A DNA stretch of 64,000 bases from Martelella sp. NC20 (GCF_013459645.1 NZ_CP054861.1:1910001-1974000); one strand, 5' to 3'; counted from the stretch's first letter, positions 8,844-18,311 are shown. A program made the numbers and translations. The notes: generated by a model from the letters alone, not told the origin.

Positions 8844-9947
8844 ATGAGATACGCCTTTGCAGCAATCGCAATTCTGGCAGCAACGCCTGCAGCAGCGAGC
8901 GACCCGCTACTCGACGAAGCCGTCGAATTCACCGGGCAGATTTTCCATCTCGACACGGGCGTTCCGGGGCTTGTGATCGCCGCCGTCAGCGGGGATGAAA
9001 GCACAGTCTTCGGCTTCGGGGAGATTGCCAAGGGCGGCGGACAGGAGCCGGATGGCGATACGCTGATCGGCGTCGGATCGGTGACGAAGACCTTCACCGG
9101 GCTTTCCCTCGCATCCATGGCCGCGGATGGCACCGTTTCGCTCACTGATCCCGTCGGCCCGCATGCCGGCGTCGTCGATGCTCTCCCTGAAAAGGACGGC
9201 CGGGCAATCCGGCTGATCGATCTCGTTACCCATTCAAGCGGATTGCCGCGCGAACTCGTCGAGGTCGAAGGCGTCGAAAGATACAGCGATGCCTCCTTCG
9301 CCGCCAATCTTTCCGAAAATCCGCTGCTGTTTGCGCCGGGTAGCGGCATTGCCTATTCGAATGTGGGCTTCGACGTTCTCGCGATGGCTCTTTCCCGCAT
9401 TGGTGGGGAAAGCTACCCGGATCTGCTCAAATCACGGGTCCTGGACCGGATCGATCTGATGTCGACAAGTTATGAACGGCCCGCGGGCGGAAACGCCATG
9501 GTCGGCTACGACTGGAACGGCAACGAAATGGACCCCGGCGATCCGATCGCAAACCGCCAGGGCGCATCGGGCCTGTACACCACGGCCAACGACATGGTGC
9601 GATATCTGCGCTGGAACCTCGATCGCTTCGGTATAGACGATGCGGAAACCCGCGCGATCAGCCACGCGGCTTGGCTGATGCGCGATGGCCTCAACCCGGT
9701 TTTGGGCATGGATGAATCCGGCCATATGGACGCGATGGGGCTCGGATGGGTGGTCATGATGCCTGAAGGCGACAGTCCGCTGATCATCCAGAAGGCCGGC
9801 GGAACCAATGGCGTGTTCAGCTACGTCGCCTTTGCGCCTTCGCGCGGCGTCGGCGTGTTCATCGCCATCAATCAGTTCAATTTCTCGGCAGCGACGGAAA
9901 TGGCCCAGATCGTCAACAATCTGATCGCAAGGCTCGCGCCGCGCTGA
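8844..9947 (+). CDS. Secreted serine hydrolase, class C beta-lactamase/D-peptidase fold
   Basis: A 367-residue protein with a signal peptide (about residues 1-19, ending AAAS) and a beta-lactamase-family hydrolase domain. It has the catalytic SxxK motif as S79-V-T-K82 and the YxN motif as Y171-S-N173. A glycine-rich AGGTNG near residue 320 sits where the third (KTG/HxG) box is expected. The family includes AmpC, D-aminopeptidases and esterases, so beta-lactam resistance should not be assumed. It converges on the sugar ABC operon. Confidence 0.82.
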   Translation: MRYAFAAIAILAATPAAASDPLLDEAVEFTGQIFHLDTGVPGLVIAAVSGDESTVFGFGEIAKGGGQEPDGDTLIGVGSVTKTFTGLSLASMAADGTVSLTDPVGPHAGVVDALPEKDGRAIRLIDLVTHSSGLPRELVEVEGVERYSDASFAANLSENPLLFAPGSGIAYSNVGFDVLAMALSRIGGESYPDLLKSRVLDRIDLMSTSYERPAGGNAMVGYDWNGNEMDPGDPIANRQGASGLYTTANDMVRYLRWNLDRFGIDDAETRAISHAAWLMRDGLNPVLGMDESGHMDAMGLGWVVMMPEGDSPLIIQKAGGTNGVFSYVAFAPSRGVGVFIAINQFNFSAATEMAQIVNNLIARLAPR

Positions 9948-9971
9948 TCGGCGGCAAGGTGGCGGCGCCCG

Positions 9972-11066
9972 TCAGGATGAAGCCTTACGGGCGGCTTTTT
10001 CCACCGGAAACAGATGCGCCTTTTCCGGCTCGAAGACCAGGGTGATCTCGCTGCCGGTCGCAAGCGGGCGATCTTCTGCGAGCGCTGCGACGATGCGCCC
10101 GCCGCGGGTCAGTTCGACATTGATCACGGTTTCGGTGCCGAGCCGTTCCACCAGCGTGACCTTGCCGTGCAACCCGCCGGCCGTGCCGCTTTCCACGACA
10201 TCGAGATATTGCGGGCGAAGGCCGAGCCGGGCGGTCTTGTGGCCGGTAAAATCGAAGCGGCTCGTGTGAAGCGTGACCGGATCGAGCGCCTCCGATTTGA
10301 CGGTGATGCCCCGGCCGGTGTTTTCAACGATATCGACATCCATGAAATTCATCGAGGGTGAACCGATGAAGCCCGCCACGAACAGGTTGGCGGGTTCGTG
10401 GTAAAGCTCCATCGGCGTGCCGACCTGCTGGACCACGCCATCCTTCAGCACCACGATCCGGTCGGCAAGCGTCATCGCCTCGACCTGGTCGTGGGTGACA
10501 TAGATCATCGTGGCGTCGAGCTGGTTGTGGAGCTTGCCGATCTCCATGCGCATGTCCATCCTGAGCGCCGCATCGAGATTGGAGAGCGGCTCGTCGAACA
10601 GGAAGACCGCCGGATTGCGCACGATCGCGCGGCCGATCGCCACCCGCTGGCGCTGGCCGCCGGAAAGCTGCGACGGGCGGCGGTCGAGCAGATGCTCCAT
10701 CTGCAGGATCTGGGCCGCGCGGCTCACGGCCTCCTCCTTTTCCTTCCTGGAAACGCCGGCGATCGTCAGCCCGAAGGCGACGTTTTCGCGCACCGACATA
10801 TGCGGGAAGATCGCATAGGTCTGGAACACCATGGCGATGCCGCGCTCCTTCGGCTGCAGGTCGTTGACCCGCCTGCCGCCGATTTCGAGCGTGCCGTCGG
10901 TGATATCCTCAAGCCCCGCAATCATTCTGAGAAGCGTGGACTTGCCGCAGCCGGATGGGCCGACGAAGACGACGAACTCGCCGTCGCCGATATCGAGATC
11001 GACGCCCTTGATGACCTCGACCTTGCCATAGGATTTGCGGACCGATTTGAGTGACAGATCTGCCAT
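9972..11066 (-). CDS. Sugar ABC transporter ATP-binding protein (UgpC/MalK type)
   Basis: The 364-residue ATPase of a carbohydrate importer. It has Walker A GPSGCGKS (36-43), the Q-loop at Q82, the LSGGQ signature (134-138) and Walker B FLFDEP (155-160). A C-terminal TOBE/regulatory domain typical of MalK/UgpC follows. The start at 11066 has GGAG upstream and begins MADLSLKSVRKSYG; a longer open frame upstream overlaps the permease gene and is not needed. It is last in the operon, 11 bases after the inner permease gene. Confidence 0.93.
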   Translation of the reverse strand: MADLSLKSVRKSYGKVEVIKGVDLDIGDGEFVVFVGPSGCGKSTLLRMIAGLEDITDGTLEIGGRRVNDLQPKERGIAMVFQTYAIFPHMSVRENVAFGLTIAGVSRKEKEEAVSRAAQILQMEHLLDRRPSQLSGGQRQRVAIGRAIVRNPAVFLFDEPLSNLDAALRMDMRMEIGKLHNQLDATMIYVTHDQVEAMTLADRIVVLKDGVVQQVGTPMELYHEPANLFVAGFIGSPSMNFMDVDIVENTGRGITVKSEALDPVTLHTSRFDFTGHKTARLGLRPQYLDVVESGTAGGLHGKVTLVERLGTETVINVELTRGGRIVAALAEDRPLATGSEITLVFEPEKAHLFPVEKAARKASS

Positions 11067-11077
11067 GTTGTTCTCCC

Positions 11078-11959
11078 TCAGCCCTTCACGCCGGTTGACG
11101 CGATCGATGCGATAAAGGCGCGCTGCAGCACCAGATAGAACACCAGCACCGGCACGGTGATCATCGAAAGATAGGCCATGACCTCGCCCCACGGCACGTT
11201 GAGCTGGAAGAAATAGCCGAGCCCGACCATGATCGGCCGATGGGCCTCGTCCTGCACCACGATCAGCGGCCAGAGATATTGTTCATTGTACATTTTCAGC
11301 GCTTTCAGGATGGCGGCGGTGGCGATCACCGGGCCCGAGAGCGGCATCACCACCCGACGGTAGATCTGCCACCAGCTTGCGCCCTCGGCGCGCGCGGCCT
11401 CGATCAGCTCGCGCGGCAGGTCCTTGAAATACTGCACGAACAGGAAGATCGTCAGCGCATCGGCGATCCAGGGGATGATCTGGACGCGGTAGGTATTGAG
11501 CCAGCCCGATGAAAAGCCGTCGAGGCCGAGCCAGGGCAGGCGCGAGACGAACAGCAGCAGCGGGATGGCGATCGTCTCGAACGGAATGATCAGCGTGGCG
11601 AGCACGATCGAGAGCACCACCGCATTGCCGCGCCACCGGACGAAGGTGAACGAGAACGCGCCGAGCGAGCATAAGAACAGCGAGGCCAGAACCGTGATCG
11701 TCGTCACCATCACCGAGTTGAACACGAACAGGCCGATCGGGGCGCGGCGGAAGGCATCGGCGTAGTTGTCGAGGCTGATATCACCGACCGGCAGGAAGGC
11801 GCGCAGCGATGATGTATCGTTCAAGAGCTGGTGGTCGGGCTTCAGCGATGACATCACCATGAACAGCAGCGGCAGCAGGAACACCAGCGCCACCAGCACC
11901 AGAACGAGATAGCGCACGGCGAGTCTCAGGCCATGATTGTCGTTTGAGATGGCGGCCAT
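11078..11959 (-). CDS. Sugar ABC transporter permease, MalG type
   Basis: A 293-residue inner-membrane permease with six predicted helices. It has the cytoplasmic EAA loop EAARAEGASWWQIYRRV, which docks on the ATPase, and the N-terminal extension characteristic of MalG-like subunits. It pairs with the MalF-type permease, whose stop codon ends three bases upstream of this start. Confidence 0.92.
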   Translation of the reverse strand: MAAISNDNHGLRLAVRYLVLVLVALVFLLPLLFMVMSSLKPDHQLLNDTSSLRAFLPVGDISLDNYADAFRRAPIGLFVFNSVMVTTITVLASLFLCSLGAFSFTFVRWRGNAVVLSIVLATLIIPFETIAIPLLLFVSRLPWLGLDGFSSGWLNTYRVQIIPWIADALTIFLFVQYFKDLPRELIEAARAEGASWWQIYRRVVMPLSGPVIATAAILKALKMYNEQYLWPLIVVQDEAHRPIMVGLGYFFQLNVPWGEVMAYLSMITVPVLVFYLVLQRAFIASIASTGVKG

Positions 11960-11962
11960 GGC

Positions 11963-13033
11963 TCAGTTCCTTTCCCGCGTGAAATAGCGCTGCGCCAGCG
12001 AGATCGCGAGCACCAGCACGAACAGCACCACGGAGATGGTCGAGCCGCCGGAAATATCCTGCCGGCCATAGCCGCGCTCGACGGCCTGGAATACCAGCGT
12101 CTGGGTGGCATCGAGCGGCCCGCCCTTGGTCATCACATCGATCTGCGCGAATACGGCGAAGGCCTGCATGGTGATCACCACCAGCACCAGCACGGCGGTG
12201 TTTCTGAGCCCCGGCCACGTGACGTAGCGGAAGGTCTGCCATTTCGAGGAACCCTCGATCGCCGCCGCCTCGTAGAGCGTCGGAGAAATTGTCTGAAGGC
12301 CCGAGAGCCAGATCACCATGTGGAAACCGACCGCCTGCCAGATCGACATGGCGATGATCGAGCCGAGGGCGGTATGGGTGTTGCCGAGCCAGTCCACCGG
12401 CTGGAACAGGCCGAAGGTGATGCCGGACAAGAGCGCATTCAAAAGCCCGTCATTGCCGTCATAGATGAACCGCCAGAGCAGCGACACGACCACGATCGAG
12501 ACCACGACCGGCATGAAGAACACCGCGCGAAACACATTGACGCCGCGTAATCGCTGGTTGATCAGCAATGCCAGCCCGAGCGCCAGACCCGCCTGCACGG
12601 GGGCCGTGACCGCGACGAAGATCAGCGTGTTGACCAGCGCCCGCATGAACACCACGTCGCGCGCGACCACCACATAGGCCGCGTCGCCCGCATGGACGCG
12701 GAACCATTCGCGCATGCCGCGATATTGCGGATAGTCGTCGGAGCGGGTGAGGGTGCGCACCCGGGGATATTCGAGATTGCCGTCCTCGTCGCGCGCCAGG
12801 GTGCCGTCGTCGGCGGTTTCGGGCTCGAGTTTTATGACATTGAGGCCAAGGAGATCACGATAGTTCTCGGCGCCGACATAGCGGGTCGGATTGGGCGATA
12901 TCAGCCGTTGGTCGGTGAGCGAAAACGCGATCGCCAGGAAGAACGGAAGGATGATGAACAGGCCGATGAGCAGAATGGAAGGCGCGGCAAACGCCCATCC
13001 CGCGCCATTGTTCTCCGTCAGTTTCCGGCTCAT
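11963..13033 (-). CDS. Sugar ABC transporter permease, MalF type
   Basis: A 356-residue permease with six predicted helices and the EAA loop YEAAAIEGSSKWQTFRYV. Between the first and second helices is a periplasmic insertion of about 85 residues (roughly 45-130) that is polar and acidic, containing ETADDGTLARDEDGN. That is smaller than the P2 loop of E. coli MalF. The substrate is not identifiable; organisation and size suggest an oligo- or monosaccharide importer of the CUT1 class. Confidence 0.9.
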   Translation of the reverse strand: MSRKLTENNGAGWAFAAPSILLIGLFIILPFFLAIAFSLTDQRLISPNPTRYVGAENYRDLLGLNVIKLEPETADDGTLARDEDGNLEYPRVRTLTRSDDYPQYRGMREWFRVHAGDAAYVVVARDVVFMRALVNTLIFVAVTAPVQAGLALGLALLINQRLRGVNVFRAVFFMPVVVSIVVVSLLWRFIYDGNDGLLNALLSGITFGLFQPVDWLGNTHTALGSIIAMSIWQAVGFHMVIWLSGLQTISPTLYEAAAIEGSSKWQTFRYVTWPGLRNTAVLVLVVITMQAFAVFAQIDVMTKGGPLDATQTLVFQAVERGYGRQDISGGSTISVVLFVLVLAISLAQRYFTRERN

Positions 13034-13120
13034 GTGTCGTGTTTCCTGTCTACGCTTGCTTTCGTTCCCCGGGTCACCCGCTCGATGCTGTAGAATGCAA
13101 TCGCCAGCACTTCACTCCGT

Positions 13121-13202
13121 GTCACCCTCGGGCTTGACCCGAGGGTCCAGGCGGCAAGGCCCGTCGGTAAATGGATCCTCGGGTCAAGCCCGAGGATGAC
13201 CC
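13121..13202. repeat. Pair of inverted palindromic elements (family A)
   Basis: Two copies of a roughly 30-base unit (GTCAyCCTCGGG, CTTGA, then CCCGAGG), each itself a hairpin, lie in opposite orientation about 22 bases apart. A related pair with a different stem sequence is at 37006-37121. The layout is like rhizobial intergenic mosaic or REP-type elements. Confidence 0.75.
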
Positions 13203-13248
13203 GGAGAGGGGAGGGCCACCACACGGCGGCTTCTCCGCATAGCCCCCA

Positions 13249-13391
13249 GCTCTTCTCGCCCCGGAGGGGAGAGATGTCGCGACAGCGACAGTGAGGGGAG
13301 GGTCCATCCCCGCGAACGCCCTCACGAGACTGACATGCTGCTTCACCCTCACTCCCCCTTTCGGGGGTATCTCTCCCGCAGGCGGGAGAGA
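13249..13391. repeat. Palindromic intergenic element (family B, copy 1)
   Basis: Contains the core GAGATGTCGCGACAGCGACAG (13271-13291), flanked by GGGGAGA and GAGGGGAGGG. A complementary C-rich arm (ACTCCCCCTTTCGGGGG then TCTCTCCCGC) begins at about 13349. The same core, with one base changed, occurs at 33771-33790. With family A it fills the 427-base gap between the sugar-binding protein and permease genes, where I see no gene. Confidence 0.7.
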
Positions 13392-13460
13392 ATATTGGGA
13401 GCAAGCCGCCGCTCCCCTCCACATTAGGCGGGGCCGGCCGAAGCCAGCCGCCGTTCCCCC

Positions 13461-14720
13461 TCAACCGCCGTGGCCATAGCCCTGGTTGCGGTCGATGTCG
13501 GTGTCGATTTCATCGACCGCGCCATCGAGCGTGTCGGCGACATCCGCGCCGTTGGCGATGTCGGCGATCGCCTTCTGGAACACGCTGGTCTCGACCACAT
13601 AGCCGGGCGTGACCGGACGCAGCGAGCCTTGCGCATCCGACAGGCCGTAGAACACGGCAAGCGGCGCGCCTTCCTTGTAGAAGTCCGACATGTCGGCAGC
13701 GGCCTGGGTGGCCGGCACCAGGCCGATACCGTTGGAGAAATCCGCGAGATATTCGTCATGCAGCGCGAATTCGATGAAGGCTGCTGCACCCTCGGGATGC
13801 TCGGAAGAAGACGAGATGCCGAGCTGCCAGCTTGCCGCGCCGATCTGCGGGCCCTCGCCGAAATCAGGCGCGGGCAGGAACACGACATCGTCGAAGGCGT
13901 CGAGCTTGGCGCGGGCCGTCCAGTTGCCGTTCCAGTCGATGGCGTAATCGCCGTTGATGAAGCCGTTCTGGTGGTCGGCGGGGTCCTGGCTCGGTCCGGG
14001 CGCCAGATCGCGCTCGAACAGCGACTGCCACCATTCGCCGAAGGCGATCGCCGCCTCGCCGTTCAGCACGCCCTCGGCGGACTGATAATCGGCGCGGTCG
14101 ACAAGGTCGCCGCCGAAGGATTGCAGGAAGGGCAGGAAGGCATAGGTGTACCATTCGCCGGCATCCGCCATGCCGAGGTTCAGCGGATATTCGAAATCGC
14201 CGCTATCCTTGAGCTTGACGAGGATGTCGTCGAATTCCTCCGCTGTCCACGGTTCTTCCAGCGTCGGTCTGCGGATATCGTATTTGTCGAGATAGGACTG
14301 GCGGGTCATCATGGCGAGTGCCGCATCCCAGAGCCCGACGGAGTAGATCTGGCCGTCCCATTCGCCGATCGCGCCGGGGAGGAAACCGTCGAGCTTGGCC
14401 TTGTCGATCGGCAGCGGCTGCATATAGCCGGACCACGCCCAGTTCGGCATGATCGGGCCGTCGACATCGATAATGTCCGGCAGGTTGCCGGCGAGCGCGG
14501 CCGCCGTTACCGAGCCGTTATAGGAATCCTCGGGGAAGCTTTCGAGCACCACTTCCCAGTCATCCTGACTGTCATTGAAGTCGGAAACGATGTTTTTGAG
14601 AATGCTGGATTCCGTCTCGTTGCCGGCGCCGTGATACCACATCGTCAGTTCCGTGGCGGCATAGCCGGTCGCCGGCGTGGTCGCCATCAGCGAGGCCAGG
14701 ATGAAAGCTGTCTTCTGCAT
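13461..14720 (-). CDS. Sugar ABC transporter substrate-binding protein
   Basis: A 419-residue periplasmic solute-binding protein of the MalE/UgpB cluster. It has a signal peptide (about residues 1-22, ending GYAA) with no lipobox. The mature protein begins TELTMWYHGAGNETES, typical of family 1 solute-binding proteins. GGAGGAG precedes the ATG. It is the first gene of the importer operon; the permease gene follows after a repeat-filled gap, a common way to give the binding protein a higher transcript level. Ligand unknown. Confidence 0.9.
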   Translation of the reverse strand: MQKTAFILASLMATTPATGYAATELTMWYHGAGNETESSILKNIVSDFNDSQDDWEVVLESFPEDSYNGSVTAAALAGNLPDIIDVDGPIMPNWAWSGYMQPLPIDKAKLDGFLPGAIGEWDGQIYSVGLWDAALAMMTRQSYLDKYDIRRPTLEEPWTAEEFDDILVKLKDSGDFEYPLNLGMADAGEWYTYAFLPFLQSFGGDLVDRADYQSAEGVLNGEAAIAFGEWWQSLFERDLAPGPSQDPADHQNGFINGDYAIDWNGNWTARAKLDAFDDVVFLPAPDFGEGPQIGAASWQLGISSSSEHPEGAAAFIEFALHDEYLADFSNGIGLVPATQAAADMSDFYKEGAPLAVFYGLSDAQGSLRPVTPGYVVETSVFQKAIADIANGADVADTLDGAVDEIDTDIDRNQGYGHGG

Positions 14721-15104
14721 GTTATCTCCTCCGATAAATTGCGCTCAGGCGGAATTGCCTAAAAAATGCGGTGACCTGGCCACCGCAATGAACGTTTTTC
14801 GGGAGGGTGTGCCGCGTGAGCCGCGGGCAGGTCGAAGACCCAAGAGAAAAGAGGTGGCGGGGGCTTCCGGCGCACAGACGAACGGCAAACCGTTCCGCGC
14901 GCCCGGACTGCCATGACACCCTCCCCGTGCCAGGACAAAGCCACCCCGCCAGTGTCCCTGCCGGAGGCGGGACACATCTGCTGGTTAACGGCTTATTAAC
15001 ACGAAAGTTCCCCCGGCCTCAACCGGTGGACGCAATCAATTCGGCATCTGGCTTTGGCATTGCTTCCGCCACTGCCGTGAACAGGTCTGCAAGGACGCTG
15101 CCCG
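14721..15104. other. Gap between the aldo/keto reductase and the sugar importer operon
   Basis: No convincing gene in either strand. It contains the hairpin at 14761-14787 and should contain the importer promoter on the minus strand. I could not pick out a specific promoter or operator. Confidence 0.5.
14761..14787 (-). terminator. Intrinsic terminator or attenuator upstream of the binding-protein gene
   Basis: Read on the minus strand: TGCGGTG, a seven-base loop, CACCGCA, then six Ts. This is a canonical hairpin plus U-tract. It ends about 40 bases before the ATG of the sugar-binding protein. It could end transcripts arriving from the aldo/keto reductases upstream, or act as an attenuator if the importer promoter lies upstream of it. 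Confidence 0.65.
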
Positions 15105-16085
15105 CTACTTGAAGCCCATCACCCGGTGGGGGATGTAGGGGGCCTGAAGCCGGGCAATCTCATCCTTCGAGAGATCAAGTTCAAGCGCGCCTGCGGCATC
15201 ATCCAGGTGATGCGGCTTCGAGGCGCCGATGATCGGGGCGGAGACGACCTTTTTCGACAGCACCCAGGCGAGCGCCACCTCGGCCATCGGCACACCGCGT
15301 TCCTCGGCGATGGCTGCGACCGTCTCGACCACCTTGCGGTCGGCATCGGCGGTTTCGACAAACAACGTCTTGCCGAACTCGTCGGTTTCGGTGCGGTTGG
15401 TCTCGGTGTCGAAAGGCCGGGTCAGGCGGCCGCGCGCCATCGGGCTCCAGGGAATGACGCCGATGCCCTCGGCTTCGCACAGCGGCAGCATTTCGCGCTC
15501 TTCCTCGCGGTAGAGCAGGTTGACATAGTTCTGCATGGTCACGAAGCGCGCCCAGCCATTGGCCTTCTGGGTGGCGAGCATGGTGGCGAACTGCCAGGCA
15601 TGCATGGACGATGCGCCGATATAGCGCGCCTTGCCGGCCTTGACCACATCGTGCAGCGCCTCCAGCGTTTCCTCGATCGGCACGTCGTAATCGAAGCGGT
15701 GGATCTGGTAGAGGTCGACATAATCGGTGCCGAGGCGACGCAGCGAATTGTCGATTTCCTGCATGATCGCCTTGCGCGACAGACCGGCGCCGTTCGGGCC
15801 TTCATGCATCCGGCCGTGAACCTTAGTGGCCAGCACGATCTCCTCGCGCCGGGCAAACTCCTTCAGCGCGCGGCCGACGATTTCCTCCGACGTGCCGGCC
15901 GAATAGACATTGGCGGTATCGAAGAAATTGATCCCGTCCTCGACAGCCTTGCGGATGAAGGGCCGGCTGTCCTCTTCGCTCAGCGACCACGGGTGGCTGC
16001 CCCGGTCGGGCACGCCATAGGTCATGCAGCCAAGGCAAAGGCGGGAAACATCGAGGCCGGTGCGGCCGAGCTTGACATATTTCAT
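15105..16085 (-). CDS. Aldo/keto reductase (YajO-like)
   Basis: A 326-residue NADPH-dependent aldo/keto reductase with the full catalytic tetrad: Asp56, Tyr61, Lys88 and His129. The N-terminal KLGRTGLDVSRLCLGCMTYG and the length place it with the YajO-like AKRs. The start at 16085 is preceded by AGGAA; the open frame continues about 60 codons further upstream without family similarity. Substrate unknown. It is followed after 318 bases by the sugar importer and preceded by another AKR gene 97 bases upstream. Confidence 0.88.
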   Translation of the reverse strand: MKYVKLGRTGLDVSRLCLGCMTYGVPDRGSHPWSLSEEDSRPFIRKAVEDGINFFDTANVYSAGTSEEIVGRALKEFARREEIVLATKVHGRMHEGPNGAGLSRKAIMQEIDNSLRRLGTDYVDLYQIHRFDYDVPIEETLEALHDVVKAGKARYIGASSMHAWQFATMLATQKANGWARFVTMQNYVNLLYREEEREMLPLCEAEGIGVIPWSPMARGRLTRPFDTETNRTETDEFGKTLFVETADADRKVVETVAAIAEERGVPMAEVALAWVLSKKVVSAPIIGASKPHHLDDAAGALELDLSKDEIARLQAPYIPHRVMGFK

Positions 16086-16182
16086 GGCTGGAAATTCCTG
16101 TTTTCGGCAGGTTTCACGATATTCGCGCCGCCGGCAAGGCAAAAATGCAGCCGGCGGCGTCGTGGCTTTCGAAGCCGATGGC

Positions 16183-17064
16183 TCAGGCCGCCCTGGCGAA
16201 AACCTTCCTGCCCTCGGCATCAAGTGCGGAAAAATCGTCGTCGGACAGCGCGATGTTGGCCGCCGCGACATTTTCCTCCAGATGCTTGACCTTGGAGGTG
16301 CCGGGGATCGGCAGCATCACCGGGCTGCGTTTCAAGACCCAGGCAAGTGCTACCTGGCTTGGCGCCGCGCCATGCTTGCCGGCGATATCGTCGAGCAGCG
16401 AGCCCTTGCCCGCGAGTTCGCCTGCGGCCAGCGGGAACCACGGAATGAAGCCGATATTGTTGTCGGCGCAGTAATCCAGAACGTCCTCGCTGGTGCGGTC
16501 GACCAGATTGTAGCGGTTCTGGACGGTGGCGACGGGGAAGACCTTGCGGGCGGCTTCGATTTCGGCGACCGAAACCTCGCTCAGCCCCGCATGGGCGATC
16601 AGGCCCTCATCGAGGAATTCGCGGATTGCGCCGAACTGTTCGTCGGCCGGCACTTTGCTGTCGATGCGGTGGAGTTGCCACAGATCGATCTGTTCGACGC
16701 CCAGATTGCGCAGGCTTTTATGCACCTGCTGGCGCAGATATTCCGGCCGGCCGACCGGGATCCAGACATTCGGCCCGGTGCGGGTCAGTCCGCCCTTGGT
16801 CGCGACCTTCACATTGCCGTAGGGATGGAGCGCCTCCTTGATCAGCCATTCGGAAATATCGGGACCGTAGCTGTCGGCGGTATCGATGAAATCGACGCCG
16901 AGTTCCGGCAGGCGTTTGAGGGTTGCAAGCGCGCCCTCGCGATCGTCGGGCTCGCCCCAGATACCCTTGCCGGTAATCCTCATGGCGCCGTAGCCAAGGC
17001 GATTGACGGTCAGCTTGCCGCCGATGGAAAATGTGCCGGCCTTGTCGGCGATTTTGTCAGCCAT
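16183..17064 (-). CDS. Aldo/keto reductase (YdbC-like)
   Basis: A 293-residue aldo/keto reductase with the tetrad Asp61, Tyr66, Lys90 and His132. The N-terminal [16 protein letters not shown] is typical of the YdbC/pyridoxal-reductase-like branch. It is a distant paralogue of the next AKR in the same direction, not a recent duplicate. Probably clears reactive carbonyls or reduces a sugar or vitamin aldehyde; the substrate cannot be deduced. Confidence 0.87.
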   Translation of the reverse strand: MADKIADKAGTFSIGGKLTVNRLGYGAMRITGKGIWGEPDDREGALATLKRLPELGVDFIDTADSYGPDISEWLIKEALHPYGNVKVATKGGLTRTGPNVWIPVGRPEYLRQQVHKSLRNLGVEQIDLWQLHRIDSKVPADEQFGAIREFLDEGLIAHAGLSEVSVAEIEAARKVFPVATVQNRYNLVDRTSEDVLDYCADNNIGFIPWFPLAAGELAGKGSLLDDIAGKHGAAPSQVALAWVLKRSPVMLPIPGTSKVKHLEENVAAANIALSDDDFSALDAEGRKVFARAA

Positions 17065-17195
17065 TGTCGTCTCCAGTGATGGAATGCGCAGGCCTGGGAA
17101 GCCCTCAGCGCAGGGAAAATGTCGATTGCCGGACTGAGGTGGGACGGAACGGGCGGAGTTTCAAGGCAACGGCCCGCCGCCGTGTCGGGATGCGG

Positions 17196-18311
17196 CTACC
17201 GCTCATTGCCGAAATATTGCTGTGCCAGTTCGCGCACGACGCCGTCCTCCTGCAGCGACAGAAGACGCAAGGTGATCGGCTGTATCAGCGTGTCCTGGCC
17301 ATAGGGCAGGGCGAAGCCGAACTTGTCGGGGGCGAAGATGCGGCCAACGACATCGAGGCCCAACGCGGGGTTTTGTGCCTTGTAGTATTCCAGCACCGGC
17401 GCATCGCCGACGATCGCGTCGATCTCTGCGCCGCGCAGCGCGGCGACGGCGTCGTCCATGCCGGTATAGGTGATGAAATCGACGCCGTTGCGGCGCATCC
17501 GGTTTTCAGCCGTCGAGCCCTTGAAGACGCCAACGGTGCGGCCCGGCAGGTCATCCGGTCCGGTGATGCTGCCGGTGATCGCGATACTGGTCATGACGCT
17601 GGTGACCGATGAGGTGATATAGGCAACGACGGCGATGCCGATGATCAGCCAGAAGGCCGAGAAAATCCTGCCATACCAGCCGAAGAGCTTGGCGCGGCTC
17701 GGCAGCGAACCCTTGGTCACCACCAGCATGACGGCATAGAAGCTTTCGGATACGCCTTCGCGCCAGCGCTTCGGAAAGTTCTTGTCGAAATGCCGGTCGA
17801 ACAGCGTCAGTCCGATGGTGCCGAGCATGATCAGCACCAGCAGCCAGGCGTAGTAGCGCAGATAACCGGCCTCGGCGAGACCGTTCCAGACATTGACAAG
17901 GGAGGAGCCGGTCCGGTCGTCGACCATGACGCGAAGCCCGGAATCGAACCAGGGCTGGGTGAAATCGACCAGTTCGGCGCGCTCTTCGGTGATCGAGATC
18001 GCGCCGACCGCCACATCGACGTCTCTGGCCGCCGTCGCCGTCAGCAGGTCCGCGACGGTTTGATATTCGACATAGGTCGGCTCGATGTTGAAGCCGTCCT
18101 CGATCTCCCGCCAGAGCTCACTCGCCATGCCGGTGATTGTGCCATCGCTCTGCTTCGTGATGAACGGCGGCAGTACGCGATAGCCAACCTTGATCTTGAG
18201 CGGTTCGCCCAGGTCCTGGCCGAAAGAAGGCCCGGCCAATCCGCACAATGCGAGAAACAACAATGAAACAAGAAGACCGGGAAGGCGCAGGTTCAGGCTT
18301 GCTTTTGACAT
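17196..18311 (-). CDS. Prokaryotic ionotropic glutamate receptor-like ligand-gated channel
   Basis: A 371-residue protein with the GluR0 layout. Signal peptide 1-31; ligand-binding lobe 1 about 35-145; transmembrane helix M1 about 151-171; a re-entrant pore segment about 188-206; transmembrane helix M2 about 216-241; lobe 2 about 243-371. Lobe 1 holds ITEERAELVDFTQPW, where R111 matches the arginine that binds the ligand carboxylate. Lobe 2 holds VGDAPVLEYY, where D303 matches the acidic residue that binds the amino group. M2 ends AYITSSVTSVMT, resembling the iGluR gate motif. The K+ filter TVGYG of GluR0 is absent; the pore reads VVTKGSLPS. It lies 20 bases downstream of the Ca2+/H+ antiporter gene, hence co-transcribed. 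An ordinary amino-acid binding protein is excluded by the two helices splitting the domain. Confidence 0.85.
   Translation of the reverse strand: MSKASLNLRLPGLLVSLLFLALCGLAGPSFGQDLGEPLKIKVGYRVLPPFITKQSDGTITGMASELWREIEDGFNIEPTYVEYQTVADLLTATAARDVDVAVGAISITEERAELVDFTQPWFDSGLRVMVDDRTGSSLVNVWNGLAEAGYLRYYAWLLVLIMLGTIGLTLFDRHFDKNFPKRWREGVSESFYAVMLVVTKGSLPSRAKLFGWYGRIFSAFWLIIGIAVVAYITSSVTSVMTSIAITGSITGPDDLPGRTVGVFKGSTAENRMRRNGVDFITYTGMDDAVAALRGAEIDAIVGDAPVLEYYKAQNPALGLDVVGRIFAPDKFGFALPYGQDTLIQPITLRLLSLQEDGVVRELAQQYFGNER

Noticed and set aside
8844..9947. AmpC beta-lactamase resistance gene
   Set aside because: Only the general fold and SxxK/YxN motifs are present. The third box is not a clear KTG and there is no ampR neighbour.
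9972..11192. Extended ATPase start at 11192
   Set aside because: The extra residues overlap the permease gene and do not match the family. The ATG at 11066 has a ribosome site and a normal N-terminus.
13121..13391. CRISPR array
   Set aside because: The repeats are palindromic, in opposite orientation and only two per family, with no regular spacers and no cas genes.
13470..14762. Plus-strand open frame of 430 codons opposite the sugar-binding protein gene
   Set aside because: It is the antisense frame of a well-supported solute-binding protein, with no ribosome site or family match.
17196..18311. Simple amino-acid ABC binding protein
   Set aside because: The binding domain is split by two hydrophobic helices and a pore-like loop, and no ABC permease or ATPase gene is adjacent.
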